A stretch of DNA of 64,000 bases, taken from contig JASGHK010000008.1 of NCBI GenBank assembly GCA_049841135.1, positions 496,001 through 560,000 of the forward strand. Direction: 5' to 3'. This DNA is from JACRCT01 sp049841135 (GTDB lineage: Bacteria; Myxococcota; Myxococcia; Myxococcales; UBA5297). Of the stretch, positions 54,103 to 62,138 are shown one piece after another. Every line of letters begins with the position of its first letter. Positions within the stretch are counted from its first letter, which is position 1. The translations under genes were made by a program, and so were the position numbers. The notes under the pieces were generated by a model. The model ran no database searches, was not told the DNA's origin, and was given only the letters and a program-made list of their open reading frames with translations.

Positions 54103-55102
54103 TCACTCCTCCGCTTCCGCGGGCGCGCCGCCCATCGCCGACAGGTCCTCCTTGCGGACCGAGGCGACGTCGAACTTCTTCGCCGACTCGAGCATCTGCC
54201 CGAGGATCTTGTCGAACTCGCCCTCGCCGGTCCCGCGGGTGCCCTTGAGCGGGTTGATGCGCGCGACGACGAAGTTCTTGAGGTAGCTGGACTCGAAGCC
54301 CTTCTTCTTGAGCGCGTCGACGACCGCCACCACCACGTCGTCGAGCTCGAGCACCTTGGCGGCGTGCTCCTCGCGCATCTTCAAGGTCTCGGTCAGCGGC
54401 TGGTCGACGAAGACCTCCACCCGGCGCACCACGGGGTTGTAGGCACCGGCGGAGAAGCGCGGCCGCTTCTCGTAGGCCGCGCCCATGGTGGCGAAGGCGG
54501 GCTCCTCGAACACCGTCGCGAACTCGCTCTCCTTCTCGCTGCCCCGCGCGCCCACCAGCCCGCGGTACATGCGGATGACCTCGAGCGAGCGCTCCTTGAG
54601 GTTGTGGGCCTTCTCGGTGTTGAGCGCCAGGATTCTGGAAGGCGACCTCAGGCTCGGGCATCACCAGCGCGACGATGGACTTCATCCCCATCGCCTTGGC
54701 GGTGGTCAGCCGGTGGCTGCCGTTGGGGGTCCAGTACTTGCCGTCGTGGCGCACCGCGACGATGGGGTCCAGGTAGCGGCCGACGCGCTCGAAGGCGCTG
54801 GTCAGCCGTTTGACGTGGGTCTCGGAGACGTCGCGCTGGTAGGGGGTGGGCTCGACCTTGTCGATGGGCAGTCCGGCGAACACGACGAAGTGGCCGCCGA
54901 GCGGGTCCTTGTAGGTCGAGAGCGCAACGCCGCCGTCCGCCTGGATGTCCTGGACGAGCTGCGCGGCCGCTCCCTCGGCTTCGCCCGTCAGCTCGGCGGG
55001 CTTGAGGCCGCGCGAGCCCGGCTCCGGCTTGGCCTTTCGCGGCTTGCGGGCGGCCTTGGGCTTTGCCTCGGCGCCCGTCGTCGGCTTCTTCTTGGTGGCC
55101 AT
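54103..55102 (-). CDS. ParB-N domain protein paired with the Cse2-like gene (one +1 frameshift)
   Basis: About 332 residues when one T at 54633-54634 is dropped, restoring V-A-F-Q-I-L-A-L-N-T-E-K. Start ATG 55102. The first ~40 residues are a basic Lys/Pro/Ala tail (K-K-K-P-T-T, K-A-A-R-K-P-R-K-A-K). ParB/sulfiredoxin-superfamily motif at ~95-155: Y-Q-R-D-V-S-E-T-H-V, then G-R-Y-L-D-P-I-V-A-V and the G-S-H-R-L-T box. The rest is helical and novel, with K-N-F-V-V-A-R-I-N-P-L. It stops two bases before the Cse2-like start. A role in chromosome partition is unlikely; the pair may be one functional unit. Confidence 0.75.
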
Positions 55103-55281
55103 CGTCGCTGCCCTCCCGGAAGGCCGGCCCACGGCCGGCGAGGTGAGCCCGGAAGTCTGCGCGAGCGCCCCTCCGGCCGCAACCTCGCGATGGGGGCCGG
55201 CCATGGAAGACCGCCTGGGCAGGCGAGAAGCGCTTGAATTCCGTTTCCTTCCAGGGGAAGAAGTCCCGACGGAGGACGCAC

Positions 55282-55740
55282 ATGCCGAAGGTCGTTCTGC
55301 CCCTCGAGCGGGCGCACGAGCTCAAGGGGGCGACGCTGGGCCCCACCGAGTGGAAGGACGTGACTCAGGAGGTCATCAACCAGTTCGCGGAAGCCACCGG
55401 CGACCGCCAGTGGATCCACCTGGACGCCGAGCGGGCCGCCAGGGACTCGCCCTTCCGCAAGACCATCGCCCATGGCTACTTCACGCTGTCGCTGGTGCCA
55501 GTCTTCTTCCTGGAGATGGTCGAGGTGACCGGGGTGCGCATGGTGCTCAACTACGGGTCGAACAAGGTCCGCTGGCCCGCACCGGTGCCCATCCCGTCCC
55601 GCATCCGGATGGTGGGCGAGATCAGCGACATGATCCGGCTGGAGACCTTCTTCGACGTGGTGCTGCAGGCCAAGATCGAGGTCGAGGGCCAGAAGCGGCC
55701 GGCGATGGTGGGCGAGGTCCTCTACCGCTACTACCACTGA
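55282..55740 (+). CDS. MaoC family (R)-specific enoyl hydratase-like protein
   Basis: 152 residues from the ATG at 55282, right after GGAGGAC. Hot-dog fold with the catalytic pattern F-A-E-A-T-G-D-R-Q-W-I-H-L-D at ~32, where D and H are the hydratase pair, then F-R-K-T-I-A-H-G-Y-F-T-L-S. Closest to the NodN/MaoC group. It hydrates an enoyl-CoA or enoyl-ACP. It is divergent from the ParB-N gene (179 bp) and followed by a PATAN regulator 71 bp on. Confidence 0.9.
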   Translation: MPKVVLPLERAHELKGATLGPTEWKDVTQEVINQFAEATGDRQWIHLDAERAARDSPFRKTIAHGYFTLSLVPVFFLEMVEVTGVRMVLNYGSNKVRWPAPVPIPSRIRMVGEISDMIRLETFFDVVLQAKIEVEGQKRPAMVGEVLYRYYH

Positions 55741-55811
55741 CCCGCCGCCCGTCCCGCGAGTGATGTCCGCACACCCCAGCGTGCTACGATGCCGCGCTTT
55801 GGAGGGAGTCC

Positions 55812-57206
55812 ATGGGAGCCAATTACCGCGTTCTGGCGACGGGCGGAGACCGCGCCGTCCTGATCGGCCTCGCCCGGGCCTTCCAAGCCGCCGGGACCAC
55901 CTTCGCCGCCTCGACGGACCCCGCCCGGCTGCTCGACTCTACGGCCAAGTTCGCGCCGCACCTCATCCTCGCGTTCGCGCGGCCCTCGCCCGACGAGGCC
56001 ATCAAACGGGTGAAGCTGCTGCGCTCGGACCCGCGCTTCTCACAGACTCCGATCGTGCTGGTGGCCAGCCTGCCGCCCAAGGGCCTGCAGGGCGTCACCC
56101 AGGTGCTGCCCGACCCCTCGGACATCGGCGAGTTCGCGGGCAAGCTGCTCAAGTTGATGGAGACCGCCTCGCCCCACCCGACGCCGCCGCCTCCTCCTCC
56201 GGTGACCACCGAGGAAGAGATCGAGGAGATCGCCGTCGTCGAGGAGATCCAGTCGCTCCCCGCCCGGATCCTGCTCGTCGACGACGACCCGTCCCTGGTG
56301 AAGCTGTTCTCGCTGGCGATGCGCAAGTCGGGCTTCGAGGTGCTGGTGGCCGCCGACGGCCTGCAGGGCATGGAAGTGGCGATGCGCAGCCGGCCGGACC
56401 TGGTGGTGGCCGACCTGAACATGCCGCGGCTGGACGGCTGGGGCCTGCTGCGCGCCATGCGCGCCGACCACCGCGTCGGCGAGACCCCGGTCGTGTTCCT
56501 CTCCGCTCACGACGACTACCGTGAGGGCCTCAAGGCCCTGAAGGCGGGCGCGCAGGACTACATCGCCAAGGGCGGCAAGCTCGAGGCGCTCATCGGGCAG
56601 ATCCGCAAGCTGCTCGCCCCGCGCGACGCGTTCCTGGGCGCCATGACCGCCAACGAGCGGGTGGGCGCCAAGATCGAGGACCTGGGCATCCAGTGGACGC
56701 TGCGGCGCGCGCAGGCGATCCGGGCCTCGGGGACCTTCAGCATCCGGGACGCGTTCTGGCAGATCCAGGCCGGTGTCGCGGGTGGCGACCTCGTCTGGGT
56801 CCACGGGGAGATCGGCCGGCACAAGCTGGACGGCGAGACCGCGCTGCAGCCGCTGGTGGTGCTGCGCCAGGGCGAGCTCGTCTTCGACCCGAGGGCGGCG
56901 CCGCCGGCACGCAACATCAGCGGCGACTTGTCTCAGCTACTCGAGGCGGCCTCGCTCAAGAACAACCAGAACGAGTCGGACGCGCTCGACCGGCTGCTCA
57001 CCCGCGCCACGCGCGTCGAGGTCGACGAGCAGCTCTACCTGCTCTACGAGCAGCTCGGCCCGCCCGAGGCCCGTCCCATCGCCTCCCTCATCCGCCAGGG
57101 GAAGACCCCTCGGGAAGTCATCGCCACCGGGCAGCAGAGCCCCATGGAGATCGAGTCGGTCGTTCGCGATCTCGTCCGGAGGCGGGTGCTCAAGCTCTCG
57201 CCGTGA
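55812..57206 (+). CDS. double-receiver / PATAN-type regulator
   Basis: 464 residues, ATG 55812, behind GGAGGGAG. Two receiver-like domains: the first (~5-120) is degenerate (A-F-A-R-P-S where phospho-Asp is expected), the second (~150-270) is intact, with L-L-V-D-D-D, D-L-V-V-A-D-L-N-M-P and I-A-K-G-G-K. A Pro/Glu linker joins them. The last ~190 residues are PATAN/DUF4388-like (G-T-F-S-I-R-D-A-F-W-Q-I-Q, L-V-V-L-R-Q-G-E-L-V-F-D-P). It is the same kind of protein as the one at 1385-2851. It ends one base before a convergent methyltransferase. Confidence 0.83.
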   Translation: MGANYRVLATGGDRAVLIGLARAFQAAGTTFAASTDPARLLDSTAKFAPHLILAFARPSPDEAIKRVKLLRSDPRFSQTPIVLVASLPPKGLQGVTQVLPDPSDIGEFAGKLLKLMETASPHPTPPPPPPVTTEEEIEEIAVVEEIQSLPARILLVDDDPSLVKLFSLAMRKSGFEVLVAADGLQGMEVAMRSRPDLVVADLNMPRLDGWGLLRAMRADHRVGETPVVFLSAHDDYREGLKALKAGAQDYIAKGGKLEALIGQIRKLLAPRDAFLGAMTANERVGAKIEDLGIQWTLRRAQAIRASGTFSIRDAFWQIQAGVAGGDLVWVHGEIGRHKLDGETALQPLVVLRQGELVFDPRAAPPARNISGDLSQLLEAASLKNNQNESDALDRLLTRATRVEVDEQLYLLYEQLGPPEARPIASLIRQGKTPREVIATGQQSPMEIESVVRDLVRRRVLKLSP

Positions 57207-57207
57207 C

Positions 57208-57787
57208 TCAGGGCCGCTCCCGCGACGCCCTGACCACGATTCTCCTGCAGCCAGCCCGCCCAGCCCGGCTCGTACCGCTCGATGCGCAAACCTCCGCGCT
57301 CCACCAGGCCCTTCACGTCCCGGTCGAGGTGACAGTCGCCGGTGAAGGCAAGCCAAGCCGGCGCGAGGGCCCGCTGCACCCTGGCCCAACGCCCCTGGGC
57401 GAGGACGTGATCCAGCATCCGGATCTCGCCGTCGGGCCTGACGACCCGGGCCAGCTCCGCGAGGCATCGATCCGGCTCGGGAAGGCTGCAGAAGACCAGG
57501 CTCTCGACCGCGACGTCGAAGGTTCCGTCCCGGAACGGGAGTTCTCGCGCATCGGCGCACACGAGCTCGGAGCGAATGCCCTGCTCCTTGGCTCGCTTGA
57601 GGAACGACAGGTCGCGGTCGACGGCCACCGTGGCCGCACCGTGGTGGCGGCCATTGCGCCCGGTCCCCGCCCCGAGCTCCAGGACTTGGCCGGCGAGCCG
57701 CGCCATCAGCCGGCGGCGGCGCCCGGCCAGCCCCAATCCGTCGAGGGGAGCCATCAGCAGGTCGTAGAGCCAGCCTGGAAGGGACAT
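57208..57787 (-). CDS. class I SAM-dependent methyltransferase (one +1 frameshift)
   Basis: About 192 residues if one T at 57240-57241 is dropped: G-W-L-Q-E-I-V-V-R-A-S-R-E-R-P then TGA at 57208. As written the frame runs on over the neighbouring gene, which is how the error shows. ATG 57787. Motif I V-L-E-L-G-A-G-T-G-R-N at ~35, acidic V-A-V-D-R-D after it, motif III F-D-V-A-V-E-S-L-V-F-C-S-L at ~95, and A-R-V-V-R-P-D-G-E-I near 118. The layout is that of the UbiE/phospholipid methyltransferase group. The repaired stop falls one base from the convergent regulator gene. Confidence 0.83.
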
Positions 57788-57876
57788 GCACGCACCTCTC
57801 CCGCGGTGGGGGAAGACAGGTGCGAGCCTGCCGCGACGCTCTTGGGTTCAGCCGGGCGAGGTCAGGCGCAATCGAC

Positions 57877-59382
57877 TCAGGCCGCGTCGGCCGCTGCCGA
57901 AGCCGGGCTCTCCACGGACCGGGGACGGCGGTTCTGCCACAGGCTCATCAGGCCGCAGTAGAGGAAGCCGACCTGGAAGAGGATGAGGAAGGGCAGCGAG
58001 AAGAACACCCGGTTGTCGATGGCGAAGACGATGGCGTAGGTCAGGTACAGACCCATCGCGACCTCGATGAAGGGCAGCACGTTGACCTTGCCGCGGTACT
58101 TCTTCTCCTTCCACGCCTGCTTCTTGCCCTCGCCGACGATGCCGTGCTTGGGGGTGCGCGCGAAGCCCGACTGCTGGTTGAGCAGCGCCTCGAGCACCGC
58201 CTTGGCGTTGTTCATCGACATGCCGATGCCCAGGGACATCAGGAACGGCAGGTACTTGAGCTGCGCCCACAGGCTCTGCCCCACCTCGCGCTGGCTGGCC
58301 ACGAAGAAGGCCGAGACCGACAGCGTCGCCATCACAAAGAACGGGAAGTCGAGCAGCAGCACTCCGTACCAGCCGTGGCGGAAGCGGATGACCATCGAGA
58401 TGGGCATCAGCAGGGAGAGGACCACCATCAGCAGGTAGGCGATGTTGTTGGTGAGGTGGACGAAGGCTTCCTGCTTCACCTTGAACGGCAGGTCGGCCTT
58501 GAGGATGGCCGGCAGGAGCTTCCGGGCGGTCTGGATGGAGCCCTTGGCCCAGCGGTGCTGCTGGCACTTGAAGGCGTTCATGTCCACGGGGATCTCGGCG
58601 GGCGAGACCACGTGGTTCAGGTAGACGAACTGCCAGCCCTTGAGCTGGGCGCGGTAGGACAGGTCCAGGTCCTCGGTCAGCGTGTCATGCTGCCAGCCGC
58701 CGGCGTCGTGGATGGTGCCGCGCCGCCAGATGCCGGCGGTGCCGTTGAAGTTGAAGAACCGGCCCGAGCGATTGCGGGCGGTGTGCTCGATCATGAAGTG
58801 GCCGTCGAGGAAGATTGACTGGGCCTGCGTCAGGGTCGAGAACTCGCGGTTGATGTGCTCCCAGCGCACCTGGACCATGCCGACCTTGGGGTCGGCGAAG
58901 TAGGGCACGGTCTTCTTGAGGAAGTCCGGCTGGGCGACGAAGTCGGCGTCGAAGACCGCCACGAACTCGCCCTTGGCCTTCCTCAGCCCTTCTTCCAGCG
59001 CGCCCGCCTTAAAGCCCTGGCGGTTGGTGCGGTGGATGAAGACGACGTCCAGGCCCTCGGCCTGGTGGCGCTTCACGCACGCCTCGGCGATGGAGCTCGT
59101 CTCGTCGGTCGAGTCGTCGAGGACCTGGATCTCCAGGAGGTCGCGCGGGTAGTCCATCTTGCAGACCGCGTCGATCAGCCGCTCGGCGACGTACATCTCG
59201 TTGAACATCGGCAGCTGGATGGTGACCTTGGGCAGCTTCTCGAGCTGCCCCTTCGGGGTCGGCATCTTGTACTTGTAGCGGTAGTACAGAAACGCCATCC
59301 AGTAGCGGTGCGAGCCGTACATCGACAGCACCGCCAGGATGAGGAAATACAGTCCCAGCAGGATTGACTCGACGAGCGTCAT
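57877..59382 (-). CDS. membrane glycosyltransferase family 2 (cellulose synthase/CslA-like)
   Basis: 501 residues from the ATG at 59382; an ATG nine codons upstream is open but lacks a good ribosome site. One N-terminal helix, then the GT2 core: I-Q-L-P-M-F-N-E near 48, V-L-D-D-S-T-D-E at ~83, F-D-A-D-F near 145, T-E-D-L-D-L-S-Y at ~228 and the Q-x-x-R-W motif Q-Q-H-R-W-A-K-G at ~263. Four or more membrane helices follow. Its nearest kin by motif are beta-mannan and glucan synthases, so it makes an envelope polysaccharide or a glycolipid. Leftward, 89 bp upstream of the methyltransferase start. Confidence 0.92.
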   Translation of the reverse strand: MTLVESILLGLYFLILAVLSMYGSHRYWMAFLYYRYKYKMPTPKGQLEKLPKVTIQLPMFNEMYVAERLIDAVCKMDYPRDLLEIQVLDDSTDETSSIAEACVKRHQAEGLDVVFIHRTNRQGFKAGALEEGLRKAKGEFVAVFDADFVAQPDFLKKTVPYFADPKVGMVQVRWEHINREFSTLTQAQSIFLDGHFMIEHTARNRSGRFFNFNGTAGIWRRGTIHDAGGWQHDTLTEDLDLSYRAQLKGWQFVYLNHVVSPAEIPVDMNAFKCQQHRWAKGSIQTARKLLPAILKADLPFKVKQEAFVHLTNNIAYLLMVVLSLLMPISMVIRFRHGWYGVLLLDFPFFVMATLSVSAFFVASQREVGQSLWAQLKYLPFLMSLGIGMSMNNAKAVLEALLNQQSGFARTPKHGIVGEGKKQAWKEKKYRGKVNVLPFIEVAMGLYLTYAIVFAIDNRVFFSLPFLILFQVGFLYCGLMSLWQNRRPRSVESPASAAADAA

Positions 59383-59655
59383 CTCGTTCGGCCCTCGGAC
59401 GGGCTGCATGGCGGACCTGACTCGCCGCGGAAGCTGCATCCATCCACGCCCCAACCGCCCTGTTTTCGAGCCCTTACGGGCCGCCGAGCGGGGGAGGCGA
59501 AATTGCGCCCCAAAAAGCGCGCGCACTATAGGGCAGGCGGCCAAGCGACGCAATGAGTTCGATCAGACAGCCGCGGCGCGTCACGAGGCGGATTGTCTAG
59601 GACAAACGCGACGTTGCGTCGGTGCGTACGGAAGTCGCACCCCTGAGGCGTCGCC
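59383..59655. other. spacer upstream of the glycosyltransferase gene
   Basis: 273 bp with no credible gene. It separates the leftward glycosyltransferase gene from the leftward exported-protein gene. No clear promoter or terminator was found, apart from short GC-rich repeats. Confidence 0.5.
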
Positions 59656-60516
59656 TCAGCGCGGCTGGATGGTGCCCAGGTCGCTCGACGGCAGGGTACC
59701 GGCCTGGCTGACGAGGATGCCGGCTGCCGCTCCGACCGCCACGGCAACGACGCCGACGGCCCCCCAGAACCAGCCGCTCTTGTAGATGGGGACCTCGGGC
59801 TCGACCGCCACCTTCAACGGGGAAGTGGCTGCGGCCAAATCCACCAGCGACCCGCCGCCGGCATCGGACGTGGTCAGGTAGTACTCGACCTGGAAGGAGG
59901 CCTCGGTCTTCGTCCACTCGGCGGGGATGGCCCCCGACCAGCGCCCCGAATCGCTGCGCGCCAGCGGCATCGAGGCGAACTCCTTCTCGCCCTCGCGCCG
60001 GTAGCGCAGGTTCATCTGTGCCACCATCCCGCGCGGGTCTCGCAGCTGGAAGCCGAAGACCAGTGGCGCCCCGCCTTGACCCTGGGCCGGCGGCTCCCCG
60101 GTGAGAGAGAGCTGCTTGAGGTCGAGCTCGCGAACCTGCTGGAGGATGGCCTTCTCCTCGCCCTGCACCTTCTTGAAGACCGCGAGGATCTTCGGGTCGG
60201 TGTCCGCGGGCAGCTCGAAGTCGGGGCGGCCGCGCAGCAGCAGGCGGAACGGCTTCTCCGCTTCAGAAGCGCCCGCGACCATCGCCAGCGCGCAGGCCTG
60301 CATCAAGGTCGCGTCGAGCTTCTGGTCGAGCGTGGCCTCCGGCCGCGTAAAGAGCTCGCCGGCGACCGGGAGCAGCGCCTCCCACGACTTCTCGGCCTGG
60401 AGGGCCAGGGCGCGCTCGACCAGCTCGGCGATGGGTCTGGGCTGCCCCTCCGCCCGGGCGAAGGAGGGGCACAGTCCTAGAAGACAGAAGACGACGATGG
60501 CGAACGCGGCTCTCAA
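59656..60516 (-). CDS. exported protein with C-terminal membrane helix
   Basis: 286 residues, ATG 60516. Signal peptide (A-I-V-V-F-C-L-L-G-L-C-P-S-F-A-R-A). A helical TPR-like first half (A-L-A-L-Q-A-E-K-S-W-E-A-L), then a beta-rich region (V-F-G-F-Q-L-R-D, F-Q-V-E-Y-Y-L-T-T) and one membrane helix (G-W-F-W-G-A-V-G-V-V-A-V-A-V-G-A-A-A-G) near the end. It resembles the periplasmic TPR/PEGA-type proteins elsewhere in the window. ddl lies 12 bp upstream on the same strand. Confidence 0.75.
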   Translation of the reverse strand: MRAAFAIVVFCLLGLCPSFARAEGQPRPIAELVERALALQAEKSWEALLPVAGELFTRPEATLDQKLDATLMQACALAMVAGASEAEKPFRLLLRGRPDFELPADTDPKILAVFKKVQGEEKAILQQVRELDLKQLSLTGEPPAQGQGGAPLVFGFQLRDPRGMVAQMNLRYRREGEKEFASMPLARSDSGRWSGAIPAEWTKTEASFQVEYYLTTSDAGGGSLVDLAAATSPLKVAVEPEVPIYKSGWFWGAVGVVAVAVGAAAGILVSQAGTLPSSDLGTIQPR

Positions 60517-60528
60517 GACCTGGACAGC

Positions 60529-61512
60529 TTAGCCCGCCTTGGCGGCGCTGCGCTGCGGCTTGAAGCTGGGCTCCCGGTCAACCGCGCGGTTGGCAGCCGG
60601 ATCCTCGAGCGCCGCATGGTCCAGGATGGCGCCGACGAGCTCGTCGAAGGCCATGCCCGCCGCCTTGGCGATCTTCGGCAGCAGGCTGGTCGCGGTCATC
60701 CCCGGAAGCGTGTTGACCTCGAGGACGTAGTCGTTGACCTCGTCGGAGGCGATGAGGTCCACCCGGCTGTAGCCGCGGCAGCCCAGCGCCTTGTGGGCGG
60801 CAAGCGCCAGCGACTGCAGGTTGCCCAGGCGGGTCGGGCTGACGCGGGCCGGAAGGTGGTACTTGGTGCCGCCCTGGTACTTGCTCTGGTAGTCGAAGGT
60901 CTCGTGCGGCGGGACGATCTCGCAGCTGCCCAGGACCTTGTCGCCCAGGATGCCGACAGTGATCTCCTTGCCGCGGATGAAGCGCTCCACCAGCGCCTCG
61001 GGGCCGAAGCGCCAGGCCTCGCGCAGCGCCGGGACGAGCTCGCTCGCCTCGCGGACGACCGTCAGGCCACAGGAGGAGCCGCTGGCCGCGGGCTTGACGA
61101 TGGCCGGGAAGCCCATGTCGCCATGGGTCTCGAGCGCCTGGTCGGCCTCGGCGGCGGTGAGCGTATAGCTCGTCGGGGTCGGGATGTTGTGGAAGCGCAG
61201 GACCTTCTTGGCCATCGGCTTGTTCATGGCCAGCGCGCTCGCCATGACGCCGGAGCCGGTGTACGGCACGCCCAGCACCTCGAGAAGGCCCTGGATCTTG
61301 CCGTCCTCGCCCATGCGCCCGTGGAGCGCCAGGAACGCCGCATCCACCGCCAGCTGGCGCAAGGAGCGGTCCACGCCCGGTCCCGCCAGGACCCGATGGA
61401 CTTCGTGGCCACGCTGCTGCAGCGCCTTGGCCACCGCCTCGCCGGTGCGCATCGAGACTTCGCGCTCCTCACCCCACCCACCCATCAGCACGGCCACACG
61501 GCGGAACGTCAC
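60529..61512 (-). CDS. ddl: D-alanine--D-alanine ligase
   Basis: Joins two D-Ala with ATP for peptidoglycan precursor synthesis; cytosolic. 327 residues from the GTG at 61512, after GAGGCATCCC; upstream extension lacks homology. ATP-grasp signatures: L-M-G-G-W-G-E-E-R-E-V-S at ~10, L-H-G-R-M-G-E-D-G near 63, K-P-A-A-S-G-S-S-C-G-L at ~150, E-V-N-T-L-P-G-M-T at ~277. It leads an apparent two-gene unit with the exported protein gene. Confidence 0.96.
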   Translation of the reverse strand: MTFRRVAVLMGGWGEEREVSMRTGEAVAKALQQRGHEVHRVLAGPGVDRSLRQLAVDAAFLALHGRMGEDGKIQGLLEVLGVPYTGSGVMASALAMNKPMAKKVLRFHNIPTPTSYTLTAAEADQALETHGDMGFPAIVKPAASGSSCGLTVVREASELVPALREAWRFGPEALVERFIRGKEITVGILGDKVLGSCEIVPPHETFDYQSKYQGGTKYHLPARVSPTRLGNLQSLALAAHKALGCRGYSRVDLIASDEVNDYVLEVNTLPGMTATSLLPKIAKAAGMAFDELVGAILDHAALEDPAANRAVDREPSFKPQRSAAKAG

Positions 61513-61835
61513 GGGATGCCTCCTCGAAATGGTGTCGACTCCGTCTGCCCGACTCACCTTCGACGTCGTCCTCTCCCAGCCCAACGGGCCGGCAACCATC
61601 CCCTCAGCACGCTCGGTGCCAGGGCAACCGGAATCACAGTAGCGGCATGTAGCAGGTCTGTGAATTTTTCGGCCAACTTCTCGAAAGCCCCGGGATTTGA
61701 AGCACCTCTGAAGGCTTGACGACGAGGAAGAGCTCGACCGGCCGAAGGGAGGACCACCGGGCAGGCGTGGCTGGACGCCCACGCCCTCGAGGCTCGCGAG
61801 CCTCAACCCTTGACCACGCGCACGTGCAGCCGAGG
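61513..61835. other. 323-bp spacer with two hairpins
   Basis: No coding frame is supported. It holds two adjacent GC-rich hairpins (61764-61785 and 61789-61804) beyond the leftward lipoprotein gene. The part nearer 61513 should carry the ddl promoter; I see no confident box. Confidence 0.5.
61764..61804. terminator. paired hairpins, possible terminator of the leftward operon
   Basis: GGCGTGG-N8-CCACGCC (61764-61785) then the 16-bp palindrome GAGGCTCGCGAGCCTC (61789-61804). Both lie past the stop of the lipoprotein gene at 61836. There is no T-run, so a Rho-independent stop is uncertain. Confidence 0.4.
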
Positions 61836-62138
61836 TCAGACGTCGGCTGGGCCCAGTTGGGCGTCGAGCTTGCCGGCGTCGGTCGGGCCGGCCTGGGCTG
61901 CGTCGCCGGCGCCGACCGGACCCGCATCGCGCGCGGCGCCGCCATCCTTCTTACCGGTGGCGCCCGCGTCCTCGTCGGCGAGCCAGCAGGCGTTCTTGAT
62001 GCAGACGTAGCCCTCGAGACAGGTGTTGTCGTTGCCGCACGGCTTGCCCTCGAGGTCGAAGTCGACCATCAGCGAGCAAGACGCTGCGCCGCACAGCGCG
62101 AGGAGGCAGAGGGCCTTCTTGAGGTGAGCTGGGGTCAT
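61836..62138 (-). CDS. small Cys-containing lipoprotein
   Basis: 100 residues, ATG 62138, inside the TGA of the preceding gene. Lipobox G-A-A-S-C. Four Cys in C-G-N-D-N-T-C-L-E-G-Y-V-C-I-K-N-A-C, the same Cys-rich pattern as the big lipoproteins near 7 kb and 11 kb, followed by a Gly/Ala/Asp-rich tail. Translationally coupled to the PEGA/coiled-coil gene, so the two products may act together at the outer membrane. Confidence 0.75.
   Translation of the reverse strand: MTPAHLKKALCLLALCGAASCSLMVDFDLEGKPCGNDNTCLEGYVCIKNACWLADEDAGATGKKDGGAARDAGPVGAGDAAQAGPTDAGKLDAQLGPADV

Noticed and set aside
53609..55102. CRISPR-Cas type I-E locus
   Set aside because: Only the Cse2-like gene is present; no cas3, cas5, cas6, cas7, cas8 or repeat array is visible in the window.
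54103..55102. ParB-N protein as the chromosome-partition ParB
   Set aside because: No parA beside it, no typical ParB helix-turn-helix block, and it is paired with a Cse2-like gene.
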